Below, piece by piece: positions 60,501 through 64,000 of a stretch of 64,000 bases of DNA. How positions within the stretch are numbered: the stretch's first letter is position 1; each line of letters opens with the position of its first letter. The notes beneath the pieces were generated by a model. The model ran no database searches. It worked only from the letters and a program-made list of their open reading frames with translations, and was not told the DNA's origin. The position numbers were made by a program, and so were the translations under genes. Source of the stretch: Effrenium voratum (taxonomy: Eukaryota; Sar; Dinophyceae; Suessiales; Symbiodiniaceae). The DNA lies in NCBI GenBank assembly GCA_963377175.1, contig CAUJNA010001002.1, positions 189,883 through 253,882 on the forward strand, read 5' to 3'.

Positions 60501-63312
60501 GGCACGGCATGGCTCCCTGAGGCCAAGAGGCCGTCACCAACATGTCCGCGGACTTCCAGGGGTGCTTGGACTACGTCCTCTACCGAGGCCCGGGTTCGCT
60601 TTCTTCACGGAGAGTCGGGGAGTCACCAAAAACGGGCAACCCCTGACCCGGGGGCCCTTGAGTTCCTCTTTGTTTGGAGCTACAAGAGTGGCGGTTTTAG
60701 GGAACTCAGCAGTAAATTGCAACTTTTGAAGAGGAAATCCAGCGACCCTGCTTTGCTGGGGTCTCCTCCAATCTGATCTTGGAAAGGATAGACTCAACAT
60801 GGATCAGAATCATTTGTTTTAAATCTCATCTTTTCGTTCACTGCAGAGATTTCGGCCTTTCGGCTTGAAACTAGACTTCCCTTTGGATTGTGGAGTGTTG
60901 GTTTTTGAGGACCCAGCATCTGTGGTCCTAAGTGAGAGCGGGGGGCTTCGTGGAAATGTGATCCGGAGCTTTTTCAACATGGAGCGCCTCCTTATTCTTG
61001 ACTGTTCTTGGCATGTTGTTTTTCTTCTTTTTTTGGCGTTTTTTTTGGGGGGGAGTTCTGTTCATTTTGTTTTACTGGGGGTCTGCAAAAAACAAAGTTT
61101 TTCGCTACCATACCAAGAGTAGAGATGTTATTCTTGAAGGGCCTGATTCTGACACTCCGACACGGAAGGTCATTTGAATGACCCACTTTGGAATCATTCT
61201 CCACTGTACGGATCGGTCCCGAAATCAGTGAGGACCGTCAAGGGTAGTTGCTTGATTCCAAGACTGGAGGAGGAAAAGGACACCTTGTCTTGTCCCAAGT
61301 TACTTTAGTCACTTTTTGACGGACACACCTTTTTAGTGCCAAAAGCGAAACCCATACTTGGAAGCTAGTTGCATTTTTTTTGGATACCCCATACTGTAGT
61401 CACTTTGTATTCAACAATTTTTAGTGGTATTCATGAACAGTTGGTGCTGGATTTCGTCCAGCAGGGAACCCCCTCAAAAGTGGTTGGTGGACACAAACCA
61501 CCGCCATCCACCATTTCCGGTCCCCAACTCAAGTTCATTCCTAAAACAACCCGCTGAATATATGTGTCAAAATCGTGGAACCTCAAAATGGGCGGGCTTT
61601 CCTTTCAGAATCCCCGTCGAATTCCACGGAAAATGGTTTGGGAGGAATCGCGAAATGGTTATTAATCCTAGCAACCCAGTTACCATGGCTTCGGTGGGCT
61701 ATAATTGTAGTTGCTAACCCCTTGGCCATCTTCCAGACCATCTAAGTTGGTTTACCCAGTGGATTTGAAGCCCTCTGGTGTTTGTGGGGTGGGAAATCGC
61801 CAAGCCAGGGGTTGATTCTCCCTTCTTTTTAACATCGTTCTTTTTCTCAAACGCCTGGGTTTTTGCGGGTTTCCTGAAAAAGAAGGACCTCTGGAAAGAA
61901 GGGGAAAGCTCCCCTAGAAGGCTCGTTCTTTTCTCCAACAGTCGGCCGTTTCTCCGGGGCTTTTGAGGCTGAGGATGGGGAAGCTGCCCCAAGAACATGG
62001 TTGTTGTTGGGAACCATGTTACATTTTTTTGCATGTTGTTGGCTTAGTGGTCGAAATCCCCACCCACTGAACTGCTGAAATTTGGTGGTCAAGAAAAGGT
62101 TTGAACTGTTTGTGGCCAGTCAGCTGTTGAAAAGCAAAAGGACACCACCTCATTTTGGTACTGGACGCGTCGTTTAGACGCTCCAGACGGAGCCAGGGCC
62201 ACTGCGGCTGCTGCGGGCTGAGCTGCCCAGCGCAGTTGGACCGCTGCCCTCCGAGGAGTGCGTTGCTGATTTTTCGGTCCACGGCTTTTCCACTTCCACT
62301 TTTTTTTGTTCCCGACCCCTGGAAAAAATAACAAACATATTTCCAGTAGTGAAATCGATTCCCTTTGAAACCAACAGGGGAAAATAAGAAGTAATTATTC
62401 TTAAGCAAATGGAAGTCCATGTTGGGCGTGGCAAAGCTCGAGTTGCGTTCCCCGTTTCAAGTCGGATTCAAGGCTAGGTCCCCAGCTAGGTGCCCTTTTA
62501 CCAACTTTTTGTGGGGGAGGGTTCCCCTAATAAAATAGACTACAGAAAAAAAGGGGCCGCATTCTAACCTCTCTACTGGAGGACCTAGTCGAGTTGCTAC
62601 CCGTTTCAAGTCGGATTCAAGGGGAGCACTTGGCAACTTACAGACCATGTAAGTACGGGGTTGAAGAAGGTTTAGGGAGGGTTTAGGGTTGCGGGGTGTG
62701 CGGGCAAGGCAACCTCTCCCGCCTCTTTCAGCAAACCAGTTGGGACGGGCTTCACCAACGTCCATGTGCCCGTGAGAAACAATGAATCTCTCACTTGCTG
62801 AGTTCCGTTTAAGGGACGTCAGTCACTTTTTGGGTTTGGCTGCCATTTTACTGGGCAATTCAAGAGTTTGGTCACTCTTCTTGGACCAATCCACATGAGA
62901 AGTGAGAAGTATTGACAGTACATCTTAGATTTTGGGTTGAGCCTCGCCACTCACTCGGAACTGGGGGAACCAACAAGCGAGCTCTTCGGAGCGGGACCTA
63001 AAAGAATCGAAGGAGAAGCTTTCTTTGTCACACGGATTTCCCGCGTTTTAGACGGTCAACCCTAAAACCCTCCAATATGCTACGCCCATAAAGGGGGGGG
63101 GGAGCGCAGGGAGCCCCAACCCCCCGACTTGTTTTTTCTTCTTCTTTTTTTTTCTTTTCTGGAGGTCTACTCCTCTCGTTTTTTGTTTGTTTTTTTTTGG
63201 GGGGGATTTTTCCGACTCGCGGGTCGCGAGTGGGAGCTCTCCTTTTCTCCCTTTCTCCCAGGAGCAAGCGTCCGACCACCTGCCGCTGCTGGCAGAGTTC
63301 GAGCTCACGTAA
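34857..63312 (+). CDS. CCR4-like: CCR4-type EEP nuclease (mRNA deadenylase family), about 15 exons over 28.5 kb
   Basis: Join of the exons listed below, about 430 codons, about the length of an EEP catalytic domain. Family landmarks run in order: FSVLTYNVLHSA (first strand, Asn), SPDIACLQ|E (catalytic Glu), DGCAIF, VATSHLYWDPRYPD (His), LVLAGDLNSGS (Asp/Asn), SGVYELLTRG, NMSADFQGCLDYVLY, and SDHLPLLAEFEL at the C-terminus (Asp/His). The HLYWDP and VYELL motifs place it nearest CCR4/CNOT6-type deadenylases, with Angel and nocturnin as relatives. Such enzymes remove poly(A) tails in a Mg-dependent reaction. All catalytic residues are present, so the gene looks functional. No LRR domain is attached. 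The stop is TAA 63,310-63,312. The start is taken as ATG 34,857. Several introns use GC donors. Confidence 0.85.
35041..35164 (+). repeat. family F hairpin element
   Basis: CCTTGGCGGTTCCCAGCC to GCGGACAGCCCAAG. It is preceded by CATAGAAA, as is the copy at 28613. Confidence 0.75.
35677..35777 (+). CDS. unplaced exon-like island in EEP intron 1
   Basis: Acceptor CGCAAAAAG, 33 codons (LPILIEQPRAAWHWHNTS, then RIQERLAYHRCYLQ), donor CAA|GTGTCA. Strongly protein-like, but its phases (1 in, 0 out) do not fit between EEP exons 1 and 2. A second such frame lies just upstream (about 35,481-35,554, ending RELTGKRRPLVLQ before CAG|GC). They may be alternative exons or remnants of an inserted gene. Confidence 0.35.
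36159..36294 (+). mobile_element. TIR element, family B, intact
   Basis: CACTGTGGATGGACGAAAT on the left, ATTTCGCGTCCATCCACAG on the right, with a CAAACGTTATGGTTTCAAC centre. Confidence 0.9.
36400..36468 (+). repeat. family F hairpin element, short
   Basis: TTTAGCCTAGTGTTTAGTGG to AAAGTTATTCACTTTTAGC; lacks both usual outer ends. Confidence 0.65.
36594..36712 (+). CDS. EEP gene exon 2
   Basis: Acceptor TTTTGCCAG, 39 codons in phase 1 (PCPSERDEDFVFDPGHPRVR, then SSQWANDRSLES), donor TCT|GTGAGC in phase 0. It lies in the variable segment between the first strand and the PDI-CLQE region. Another frame gives a signal-peptide-like MKTLCSILGILALGCC, but that frame meets a stop in the next exon. 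Confidence 0.65.
36896..37010. repeat. long perfect-stem hairpin element
   Basis: ACCAATCAACATGGAACCTG on the left and CAGGTTCCATGTTAATTGGT on the right, with GGGGGTCC / GGACCCCCC nested inside. A partial copy is at 42,098-42,123. Confidence 0.85.
37266..37386 (+). mobile_element. TIR element, family C, intact
   Basis: ACTTCCATTTGTTTAAG to CTTAAGCAAATGGAAGT. Its right end lies 22 bp before the EEP exon 3 acceptor, in the polypyrimidine region. Confidence 0.85.
37409..37507 (+). CDS. EEP gene exon 3
   Basis: Excellent acceptor (TTTTTTTTCAG), 33 codons (HFKREPFGAARSSELTWQLL, then EPYMARFDGSTIQ). The GC donor ATTCAG|GCGCCA keeps phase 0 for exon 4. A GT site at 37,519 would break the frame of the next exon. 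Confidence 0.75.
37709..37820 (+). mobile_element. TIR element, family B, degraded
   Basis: TACTGTTGAGGAACGAAATCC and TTTCGGAACCATCCAG. Confidence 0.65.
38028..38156 (+). CDS. EEP gene exon 4 (PDI-CLQ motif)
   Basis: Acceptor GTTTCTTAG|G, 43 codons in phase 0, ending AAEAVQRLSPDIACLQ, the helix and strand just before the catalytic Glu of EEP enzymes. The donor is GC (CTGCAG|GCGGGC). The next exon begins with GAG, giving CLQ|E. Reading through would place Ala at the catalytic position and soon hit a stop, which supports the GC donor. Confidence 0.9.
38960..39071 (+). repeat. family F hairpin element
   Basis: TTGGCGGTTCCCAGCC to GAGGACAGCCCAG. Confidence 0.75.
39198..39326. mobile_element. 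TIR element, family H, intact
   Basis: TTTGCTGGTGCGAAAATCGG on the left and CCCATCGCACCAGCAAG on the right, with GGCAGGGAATG / CATTCCCTGCC arms. Confidence 0.85.
39959..40045 (+). CDS. EEP gene exon 5 (catalytic Glu)
   Basis: Acceptor CTGGGTTTAG|G. The first codon is the catalytic Glu; the exon reads EFDERAEEAFERSLGDAY then HRAPRSATRDR, as in the LQEV-D-(F)-L-Y region of CCR4 proteins. The exact donor is uncertain: GT sites after 40,045 give phase 1, while a GA site (ACACGC|GACCGG, 40,039) gives the phase 0 that exon 6 needs. Confidence 0.85.
41425..41545 (+). mobile_element. TIR element, family A
   Basis: CTAGGTCCCCAAGTAGTGCC to CTACTGGAGCACCTAG; ends 75 bp before the exon 6 acceptor. Confidence 0.85.
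41621..41713 (+). CDS. EEP gene exon 6 (DGCAIF motif)
   Basis: Acceptor AATCCCAACAG|G, then DGCAIFVRAGLSATGYSF and RLRDVAERRRISR. DGCAIF is a CCR4/Angel/nocturnin signature. The donor is either GC (TCACGA|GCTCAC) or an earlier GT (GGGAC|GTCGCT, 41,686); both are phase 0. Confidence 0.9.
42189..42269 (+). CDS. EEP gene exon 7
   Basis: Acceptor GCTTCCCGAG, very GC-rich frame RHFPAALEKRSGGGL then AAAARSGRDVLV, donor CTCGTG|GTGAAA, phase 0. DVLV is the strand that leads into the His motif. Direct joining to exon 8 gives an unbroken DVLV|VATSHLYWDP. Confidence 0.85.
42317..42448. mobile_element. TIR element, family I, intact with target duplication
   Basis: CCAGGGTTGCGGGATCAAGG on the left and CATTTCCCACAGCCCTGG on the right; inner arms CCCACTTCTGTGATAC / GTATCACAGAAGTGG. 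AAAGGT flanks both sides, a 6-bp target duplication. Confidence 0.85.
42634..42760. mobile_element. family G element (introner-like), right end degraded
   Basis: Left end CACAG|GTGAGCCACAATCAAAAC, then AGGTTAGGGACGCTTCC and GAATTCTGCCTTGAAGC. A second left end CCCAG|GTGAGTCACAATCAAAAC is at 42,877. Confidence 0.7.
43211..43305 (+). mobile_element. TIR element, family C, right-truncated
   Basis: TACTTCCATTTGCTGAAATG, CACTACTGGACATATTTTC. Confidence 0.75.
43321..43390 (+). repeat. GC-rich repeat unit, copy 1 (circularly permuted relative to copy 2)
   Basis: CGCACCAAACGGGGCCCCAA, GGGCGAGGCTCGAAGAGCC, AATGGAAGCTTCGCTTATCC. The same blocks occur rotated at 56,788-56,866. Confidence 0.8.
43425..43503 (+). 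CDS. possible alternative exon inside EEP intron 7
   Basis: Acceptor GGTCGCGAG|G, 26 codons (ALWRELHEKLSLAVAPWAV, then REGETRL), donor CTGA|GTTGGG. It takes phase 0 from exon 7 and passes phase 1 to 44384, so it could form a domain insertion. The family needs nothing here, and direct splicing of exon 7 to 8 makes a better EEP strand. Confidence 0.45.
43548..43673. mobile_element. TIR element, family J
   Basis: CAGGTGTCCTTTTTTGG to CAAAATGGACACCG with the CCCATCTATTTTCAAGC arm. Confidence 0.7.
44155..44311 (+). mobile_element. family G introner-like element
   Basis: Left CAG|GTGAGCAATCAAAACCG, right GGTTTTGATTATGACTCCGG. The core GGTAGATGATCCGGTTAG and TAGCTGCGGATATCCG is shared with 44491. 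Confidence 0.8.
44384..44425 (+). CDS. possible alternative exon inside EEP intron 7
   Basis: Acceptor GAGGCTGTAG, phase-1 frame VESDQRRRAPARH, consensus donor CATG|GTGAGT. Very GC-rich. It lies between two family G elements. Confidence 0.4.
44491..44649 (+). mobile_element. family G introner-like element, most complete copy
   Basis: CAG|GTGAGCCACGTGCTCAAAAC on the left; GGTTTTGATTATGACTCAG|GTGG on the right. The element starts with GTGAG, ends with CAG, and is flanked on both sides by CAGGTG, so excision as an intron would leave an uninterrupted sequence. Confidence 0.85.
44841..44987 (+). mobile_element. TIR element, family B, intact
   Basis: TACTGTGGATGGGCGAGATCC to GGATTTCGCAACCATCCACAGTA. 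Confidence 0.9.
45029..45139 (+). CDS. possible alternative exon inside EEP intron 7
   Basis: Acceptor TTACCCCCCAG, donor AAAAAT|GTCACT. Two frames are open for the full 37 codons: IWAEFSVAHPIGAFGPP (phase 0) or LGRIFGCASHWGLRATPKK (phase 1, which follows 44425). It links to no in-frame continuation at 45,7xx (a join there makes TGA), so status is unsure. Confidence 0.35.
45150..45252 (+). mobile_element. family A element, internally diverged
   Basis: CCCCAGCTAGGTGCCC, GTACTAAAATAGTCTCC, TTGGTACCCTTACTACCTAG. Confidence 0.65.
45707..45773 (+). CDS. weak exon candidate inside EEP intron 7
   Basis: Acceptor CTCCCACCAG, frame SSAMLGRTLIAECHRREV then DGRDLDE, donor GACGA|GTTACC. Another frame reads KFCDAGPHFDRRVPSEG. 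No phase support. Confidence 0.25.
45966..46490 (+). repeat. 45-bp minisatellite
   Basis: Tandem units of 26 + 19 bp (GGGAAGGTCAGGTGAGGG, AACCTTGT; GGGAAGGTCAGGACCTTGT). The early copies are very regular; later ones lose the 19-bp half. Each full unit contains TCAG|GTGAGG, which resembles a 5' splice site. Confidence 0.95.
46490..47510 (+). repeat. irregular higher-order repeat, about 200-260 bp modules
   Basis: Four to five modules of TTGATTAATAGGGGGTGCC, AAATCTAAGAATTGTTGATC, GCTTGAAGGTAGCTTGTG and GGTCAGGGAACCTTGTGG. It mixes the 45-bp unit with the TTAATAGGGGGGTGC motif used downstream. Confidence 0.85.
47515..48865. repeat. 1.35 kb palindrome with tRNA-like ends
   Basis: The left arm (47.5-48.1 kb) and right arm (48.2-48.87 kb) are reverse complements with some divergence. 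Matching pairs include ACTTAGCGGTTTATTATTAT / ATAATAATAAACCGCTAAGT, and CTTGATTATTATTAGGGGGG / CCCCCCTAATAATAATCAAG near the centre (about 48,150). Within each arm a unit of about 108 bp is repeated (CAAGCTTTCAACATCCAACC). It could extrude a large cruciform or represent two fused retroelements. Confidence 0.9.
47518..47592 (-). ncRNA. tRNA-like sequence, left palindrome end
   Basis: On the minus strand: an A-box-like TCTAGTTGGCAAAGACA and a perfect B box GGTTCGAGTCC. The anticodon arm is irregular and the acceptor pairing incomplete, so it is more likely a tRNA-derived promoter (SINE-like) or pseudo-tRNA than a functional tRNA. Confidence 0.55.
48800..48870 (+). ncRNA. tRNA-like sequence, right palindrome end
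   Basis: TCTAGTTGGCAAAGATA (A-box-like) and GGTTCAATTCC (B box). The T arm CTGGG-TTCAATT-CCCAG is perfect, and the acceptor GGTGTTT pairs with GTGGCGCC using wobbles. The anticodon stem does not fold into 5+7+5. It points outward from the palindrome, mirror image of the left copy. Confidence 0.6.
48990..50340 (+). repeat. 160-bp satellite, about eight copies
   Basis: TGCTGCTGTTGCA recurs at 49,188, 49,348, 49,508, 49,668, 49,828, 49,988, 50,148 and 50,308, that is, every 160 bp. Each unit is two about 64-bp halves (AAAAGCAGGGCATCAAACAT, GGTAGATTAATAGGGGGGTG, GGCTTTACTAATGGGGGGG) plus a 32-bp insert (TGTTGCAGGTAAAAAAGGAG). Copies are nearly identical, so the array is young or homogenised. Confidence 0.97.
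50543..50640 (+). mobile_element. family A element, left end missing
   Basis: TAGTGCCCTTTTACTC, CCCTACTCAAATAGATCAC, TTACTGGAGGACCTAG. Confidence 0.75.
50856..50975 (+). repeat. polypyrimidine (TCCC/TTCC)n tract
   Basis: About 120 bp of CCCTCCCTTCC repeats with no purine, about 150 bp upstream of the exon 8 acceptor. Mirror symmetry suits triplex (H-DNA) formation. Confidence 0.95.
51123..51179 (+). CDS. EEP gene exon 8 (catalytic His motif)
   Basis: Acceptor CTGGTCACCCAG|G. The exon encodes VATSHLYWDPRYPDLKLLQ, the family's THLYWDP-DVK-Q block with the catalytic His. GC donor TTGCAG|GCCTTC, phase 0. Exon 9 supplies AYLL, completing KLLQ-AYLL. Reading through (AFRSDRSGHRLW) would break the helix pattern. 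Confidence 0.92.
51246..51379 (+). mobile_element. TIR element, family K
   Basis: ACCCCCTACTCCAAATACCC to GGGATTTGGAGTAGGGT; centre TTTCCATGGTAAATACC. It starts 66 bp after the exon 8 donor. Confidence 0.85.
52658..52788 (+). repeat. family F hairpin element
   Basis: CTTGGCGGTTCCCAGCC to GAAAACGCCCAGCCCAG. Confidence 0.75.
53796..53883 (+). CDS. EEP gene exon 9 (GDLNS motif)
   Basis: Acceptor CTTTTTCTCGGAG|G. It encodes AYLLAAELRQRTARDA then ALVLAGDLNSGSA, the family's GDFNS strand with catalytic Asp and Asn. Donor GCGG|GTTTGG, phase 1; with exon 10 the split codon is Gly (NSGSAG-TPL). Confidence 0.93.
53884..53995 (+). repeat. G-rich tract at the start of intron 9
   Basis: Runs of GGGG separated by one to four bases (GGGGTGGGCTGGGTGGGGG, GTTGGGGGTTGGGG) on the transcribed sense strand, a strong G-quadruplex candidate right at the 5' splice site. 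Related GTTGAGTTGGGCTGGG tracts at 43,125 and 56,370. Confidence 0.8.
54870..55020 (+). mobile_element. family G introner-like element
   Basis: CCTGAGCCACAATCAAACTC on the left, GGTTCTGATTGCGACTCAC on the right; core GGGACGATCCCAGCC and AAATAGCCGCGGAATTCC. Confidence 0.75.
55130..55222 (+). CDS. EEP gene exon 10
   Basis: Acceptor GGGAAGCCGAG|G. It encodes TPLCDGRSEGEGLR then SGVYELLTRGAPPLFR; SGVYELLTRG corresponds to the S-VYELL-TG segment that follows GDFNS in CCR4 proteins. Phase 1 in. The donor is taken as CGGT|GTGGGC (phase 1); CG|GTGTGG and a later GC site near 55,253 are alternatives. Confidence 0.88.
55690..55925 (+). repeat. degenerate tandem repeat, about 70 bp
   Basis: GGTAATGCTTAAACTAAAAGG, GGCAACGCCCTTTC, AGATGTTCAAAAGG recur three to four times with drift. 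Confidence 0.7.
56077..56180 (+). mobile_element. TIR element, family B, right end lost
   Basis: TACTGTGGATGGACGAAATCC, GTTCGCACCTCGAAATG. Confidence 0.75.
56788..56866 (+). repeat. GC-rich repeat unit, copy 2
   Basis: GGGCTCGAAGAGCCGAATGG, AAGCTTCGCTTTTATCCGC, ACCAAACGGGGCCCCAAC, CGGGGCGAGGCTCG. The last block contains the acceptor of exon 11 and its first bases. Confidence 0.8.
56861..56996 (+). CDS. EEP gene exon 11
   Basis: Acceptor CGGGGCGAG|G, 44 codons (SVDVQHPHHPAALRRGKGIL, then GIAPEDRQGG and ALRSPNL) plus AG, donor CTGAG|GTGTTT. HPHHP resembles the HP-H loop that precedes the L-SAY motif. Phase 1 in, 2 out; the split codon with exon 12 is AGC (Ser). Confidence 0.85.
57546..57658 (+). 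mobile_element. TIR element, family A, intact
   Basis: CTAGGTCCCCCAGTAGGGCC to CTACTGGAGGACCTAG. Flanked by ACTT on both sides, allowing one overlap base: possible 4-bp target duplication. Confidence 0.88.
58872..58927 (+). CDS. EEP gene exon 12
   Basis: Acceptor AAGTCCCTAG, 18 codons FRSAALDAFGGSEKLFGG plus T, donor GGCT|GTGATT. It matches the L(K/R)SAY...GE-FT segment of the family. Phase 2 in, 1 out. Confidence 0.87.
59641..59872 (+). mobile_element. TIR element, family B, long copy
   Basis: TACTGCGGATATGCAGG on the left, TTTGGCAACCATCCACAGTA on the right. Confidence 0.75.
60348..60469. mobile_element. TIR element, family J, intact
   Basis: CATAGGTGTCCTTTTTGG to TATAGGGCACCTATG; inner arm TCGATGGGTTTCGATTCCTG. 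Ends 52 bp before the exon 13 acceptor. Confidence 0.85.
60522..60593 (+). CDS. EEP gene exon 13 (DFQGCLDY motif)
   Basis: Acceptor GGCTCCCTGAG|G; phase 1 completes a Cys codon. It encodes QEAVTNMSADFQGCLDYVLY then RGP, the TN-F-G-(I/L)DYI(W/L)Y signature of CCR4 enzymes. Donor CCCGG|GTTCGC, phase 1. Confidence 0.93.
61806..61919 (+). mobile_element. TIR element, family D, diverged
   Basis: AGGGGTTGATTCTCCC to AAAGCTCCCCTAGAAG. Confidence 0.7.
62197..62261 (+). CDS. EEP gene exon 14
   Basis: Acceptor GACGGAGCCAG|GG, 21 codons PLRLLRAELPSAVGPLPSEE and C, the strand plus LP-loop that follows DY-(W/L)Y in the family. Phase 1 in. The donor is TGC|GTTGCT (phase 0, fitting exon 15); GA|GTGCGT at 62,258 looks stronger but breaks the frame. 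Confidence 0.85.
62317..62416 (-). mobile_element. TIR element, family C, inverted
   Basis: CCCTGGAAAAAATAAC to CTTAAGCAAATGGAAGTCC, with CCAGTAGTGAAATCGATTCC. It begins 55 bp after exon 14. Confidence 0.8.
62437..62625 (+). repeat. family A element (62474-62588) between 38-bp direct repeats
   Basis: TCGAGTTGC...CCCGTTTCAAGTCGGATTCAAGG occurs just left (about 62,437-62,473) and just right (about 62,589-62,625) of an intact family A copy. Confidence 0.85.
63262..63312 (+). CDS. EEP gene exon 15, C-terminus
   Basis: Acceptor CCCTTTCTCCCAG|G, 16 codons EQASDHLPLLAEFELT and TAA. SDHLPLLAEFEL is the diagnostic C-terminal motif with the catalytic Asp and His. It ends the family's usual domain with no extension. 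Confidence 0.95.
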   Translation, partial: EQASDHLPLLAEFELT

Positions 63313-64000
63313 AAAGCAAAATGCGCAAGCGCTGAGTGTGCGGCGAGTCCGACTACAGGCAATTGCCCATTTGGGCTTGTTTTAAAGGGACACCAAAATA
63401 AAGCTAACCATTTTGTTGGTAGCCCCATTTTAACACCCATGGAACATCATCCGAACCCATTATTTTTGATGTACCCCAGATTTGGGCCTACGCTTTTGCA
63501 GGTGACCGCGTTTTGCTTATTCGCTGAAATGGCCAACCTCGGGAACGAAACGTGGCAAAGAACGTGGGCCAAGAATTAGCAAGTGTTGGAGGCGCTTGAA
63601 GGAGGGGAGTACTTTTGTAACCCACAGAACGGGGACTTTCAGCTTGGCGGTTACCAGCCATGCGGTTCCTGGGCTTTTTAGACTTTTAGTTGGTAGAGTG
63701 GTTGGGTGTCTGAATTTAACCCACGAAAAGTTATTCAAACTTTTAGCAGGGGATCTGAAAACGGACAGCCCAGTCAGCCAGGGGATCAGTATAACCATGA
63801 CCAAGTACTTGCCCAGTAACTCACTTCCGTTCATGAGCTTTAAACTTTTTGGGCTTGGACCATTTTCGTGGTAAATATAAAGTTTGGAGTACTTGTTTTG
63901 GGGCCGTCCACTCAGCCAGTGAGTTACTCAGCACTTACCAAGTATGCCGCCTTTAGGTGGTAACACCATTCCTTCGTACCGGGGCATTTGTTTGAGGTGT
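63313..64000. other. 3' flank of the EEP gene, repeats only
   Basis: Contains a family F copy at 63,643-63,773 (CTTGGCGGTTACCAGCC to GGACAGCCCAG). No further exon seen and no clear AATAAA near the stop. Confidence 0.55.

Noticed and set aside
60841..61010. Frame MKLDFPLDCGVLVFEDP inside EEP intron 13
   Set aside because: Protein-like, but exons 13 and 14 join perfectly without it and no matching phase was found.

Overview
The window looks like nuclear DNA of a dinoflagellate (or a close alveolate relative). I infer this from four things: coding sequence cut into GC-rich exons of about 30-190 nt separated by 0.4-9 kb of repeat-filled intron; splice junctions with the AG|G acceptor habit and several apparent GC donors (CAG|GC), both known from dinoflagellates; degenerate CCCTAAA/TTTAGGG-type repeats; and a non-LTR retrotransposon with RT, zinc fingers and RNase H. 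The species cannot be named from this. No bacterial operon, CRISPR array or rRNA was found. ATG-initiated ORFs are misleading here: most are shadows or lie in repeats, and the real coding signal is short open frames bounded by AG and GT/GC.

Layout. (1) Bases 1-1,400: a possible minus-strand exon (106-234), then inverted-repeat elements. (2) About 1.4-34.25 kb: some 25 exon-like islands on the plus strand. In two long runs (2.9-21.3 kb and 25.9-34.25 kb) the reading phase carries from one island to the next, and the last ends at a TGA at 34,248-34,250. I do not recognise the product. A 10.5-12.9 kb AT-rich segment with a degenerate telomere-like array, and a 4 kb minus-strand LINE (16.8-20.8 kb), lie inside this stretch. 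(3) 34.8-63.3 kb, plus strand: a CCR4-type exonuclease/endonuclease/phosphatase (EEP) gene, about 430 codons in about 15 exons, ending at TAA 63,310-63,312. Every active-site motif of the family occurs once and in order: YNVL, LQ|E, DGCAIF, SHLYWDP, GDLNS, DFQGCLDYVLY, SDHLPLL. Most introns join in the correct phase. One intron (42.3-51.1 kb) is very large and holds a 45-bp minisatellite, a 1.35 kb palindrome with outward-facing tRNA-like ends, and a 160-bp satellite. (4) 63.3-64.0 kb: repeats only.

The introns are packed with at least a dozen families of short terminal-inverted-repeat (TIR) elements of about 100-230 bp. One family starts with GTGAGC and ends with CAG, so each insertion has the form of a ready-made intron (introner-like).

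Function. The downstream gene would encode a poly(A)-shortening nuclease of the CCR4/nocturnin/Angel group. The two plus-strand genes appear to be tandem and head-to-tail, as is common in dinoflagellates; the AG at 34,790-34,791 could be a spliced-leader acceptor. All exon limits are read by eye and need RNA evidence.
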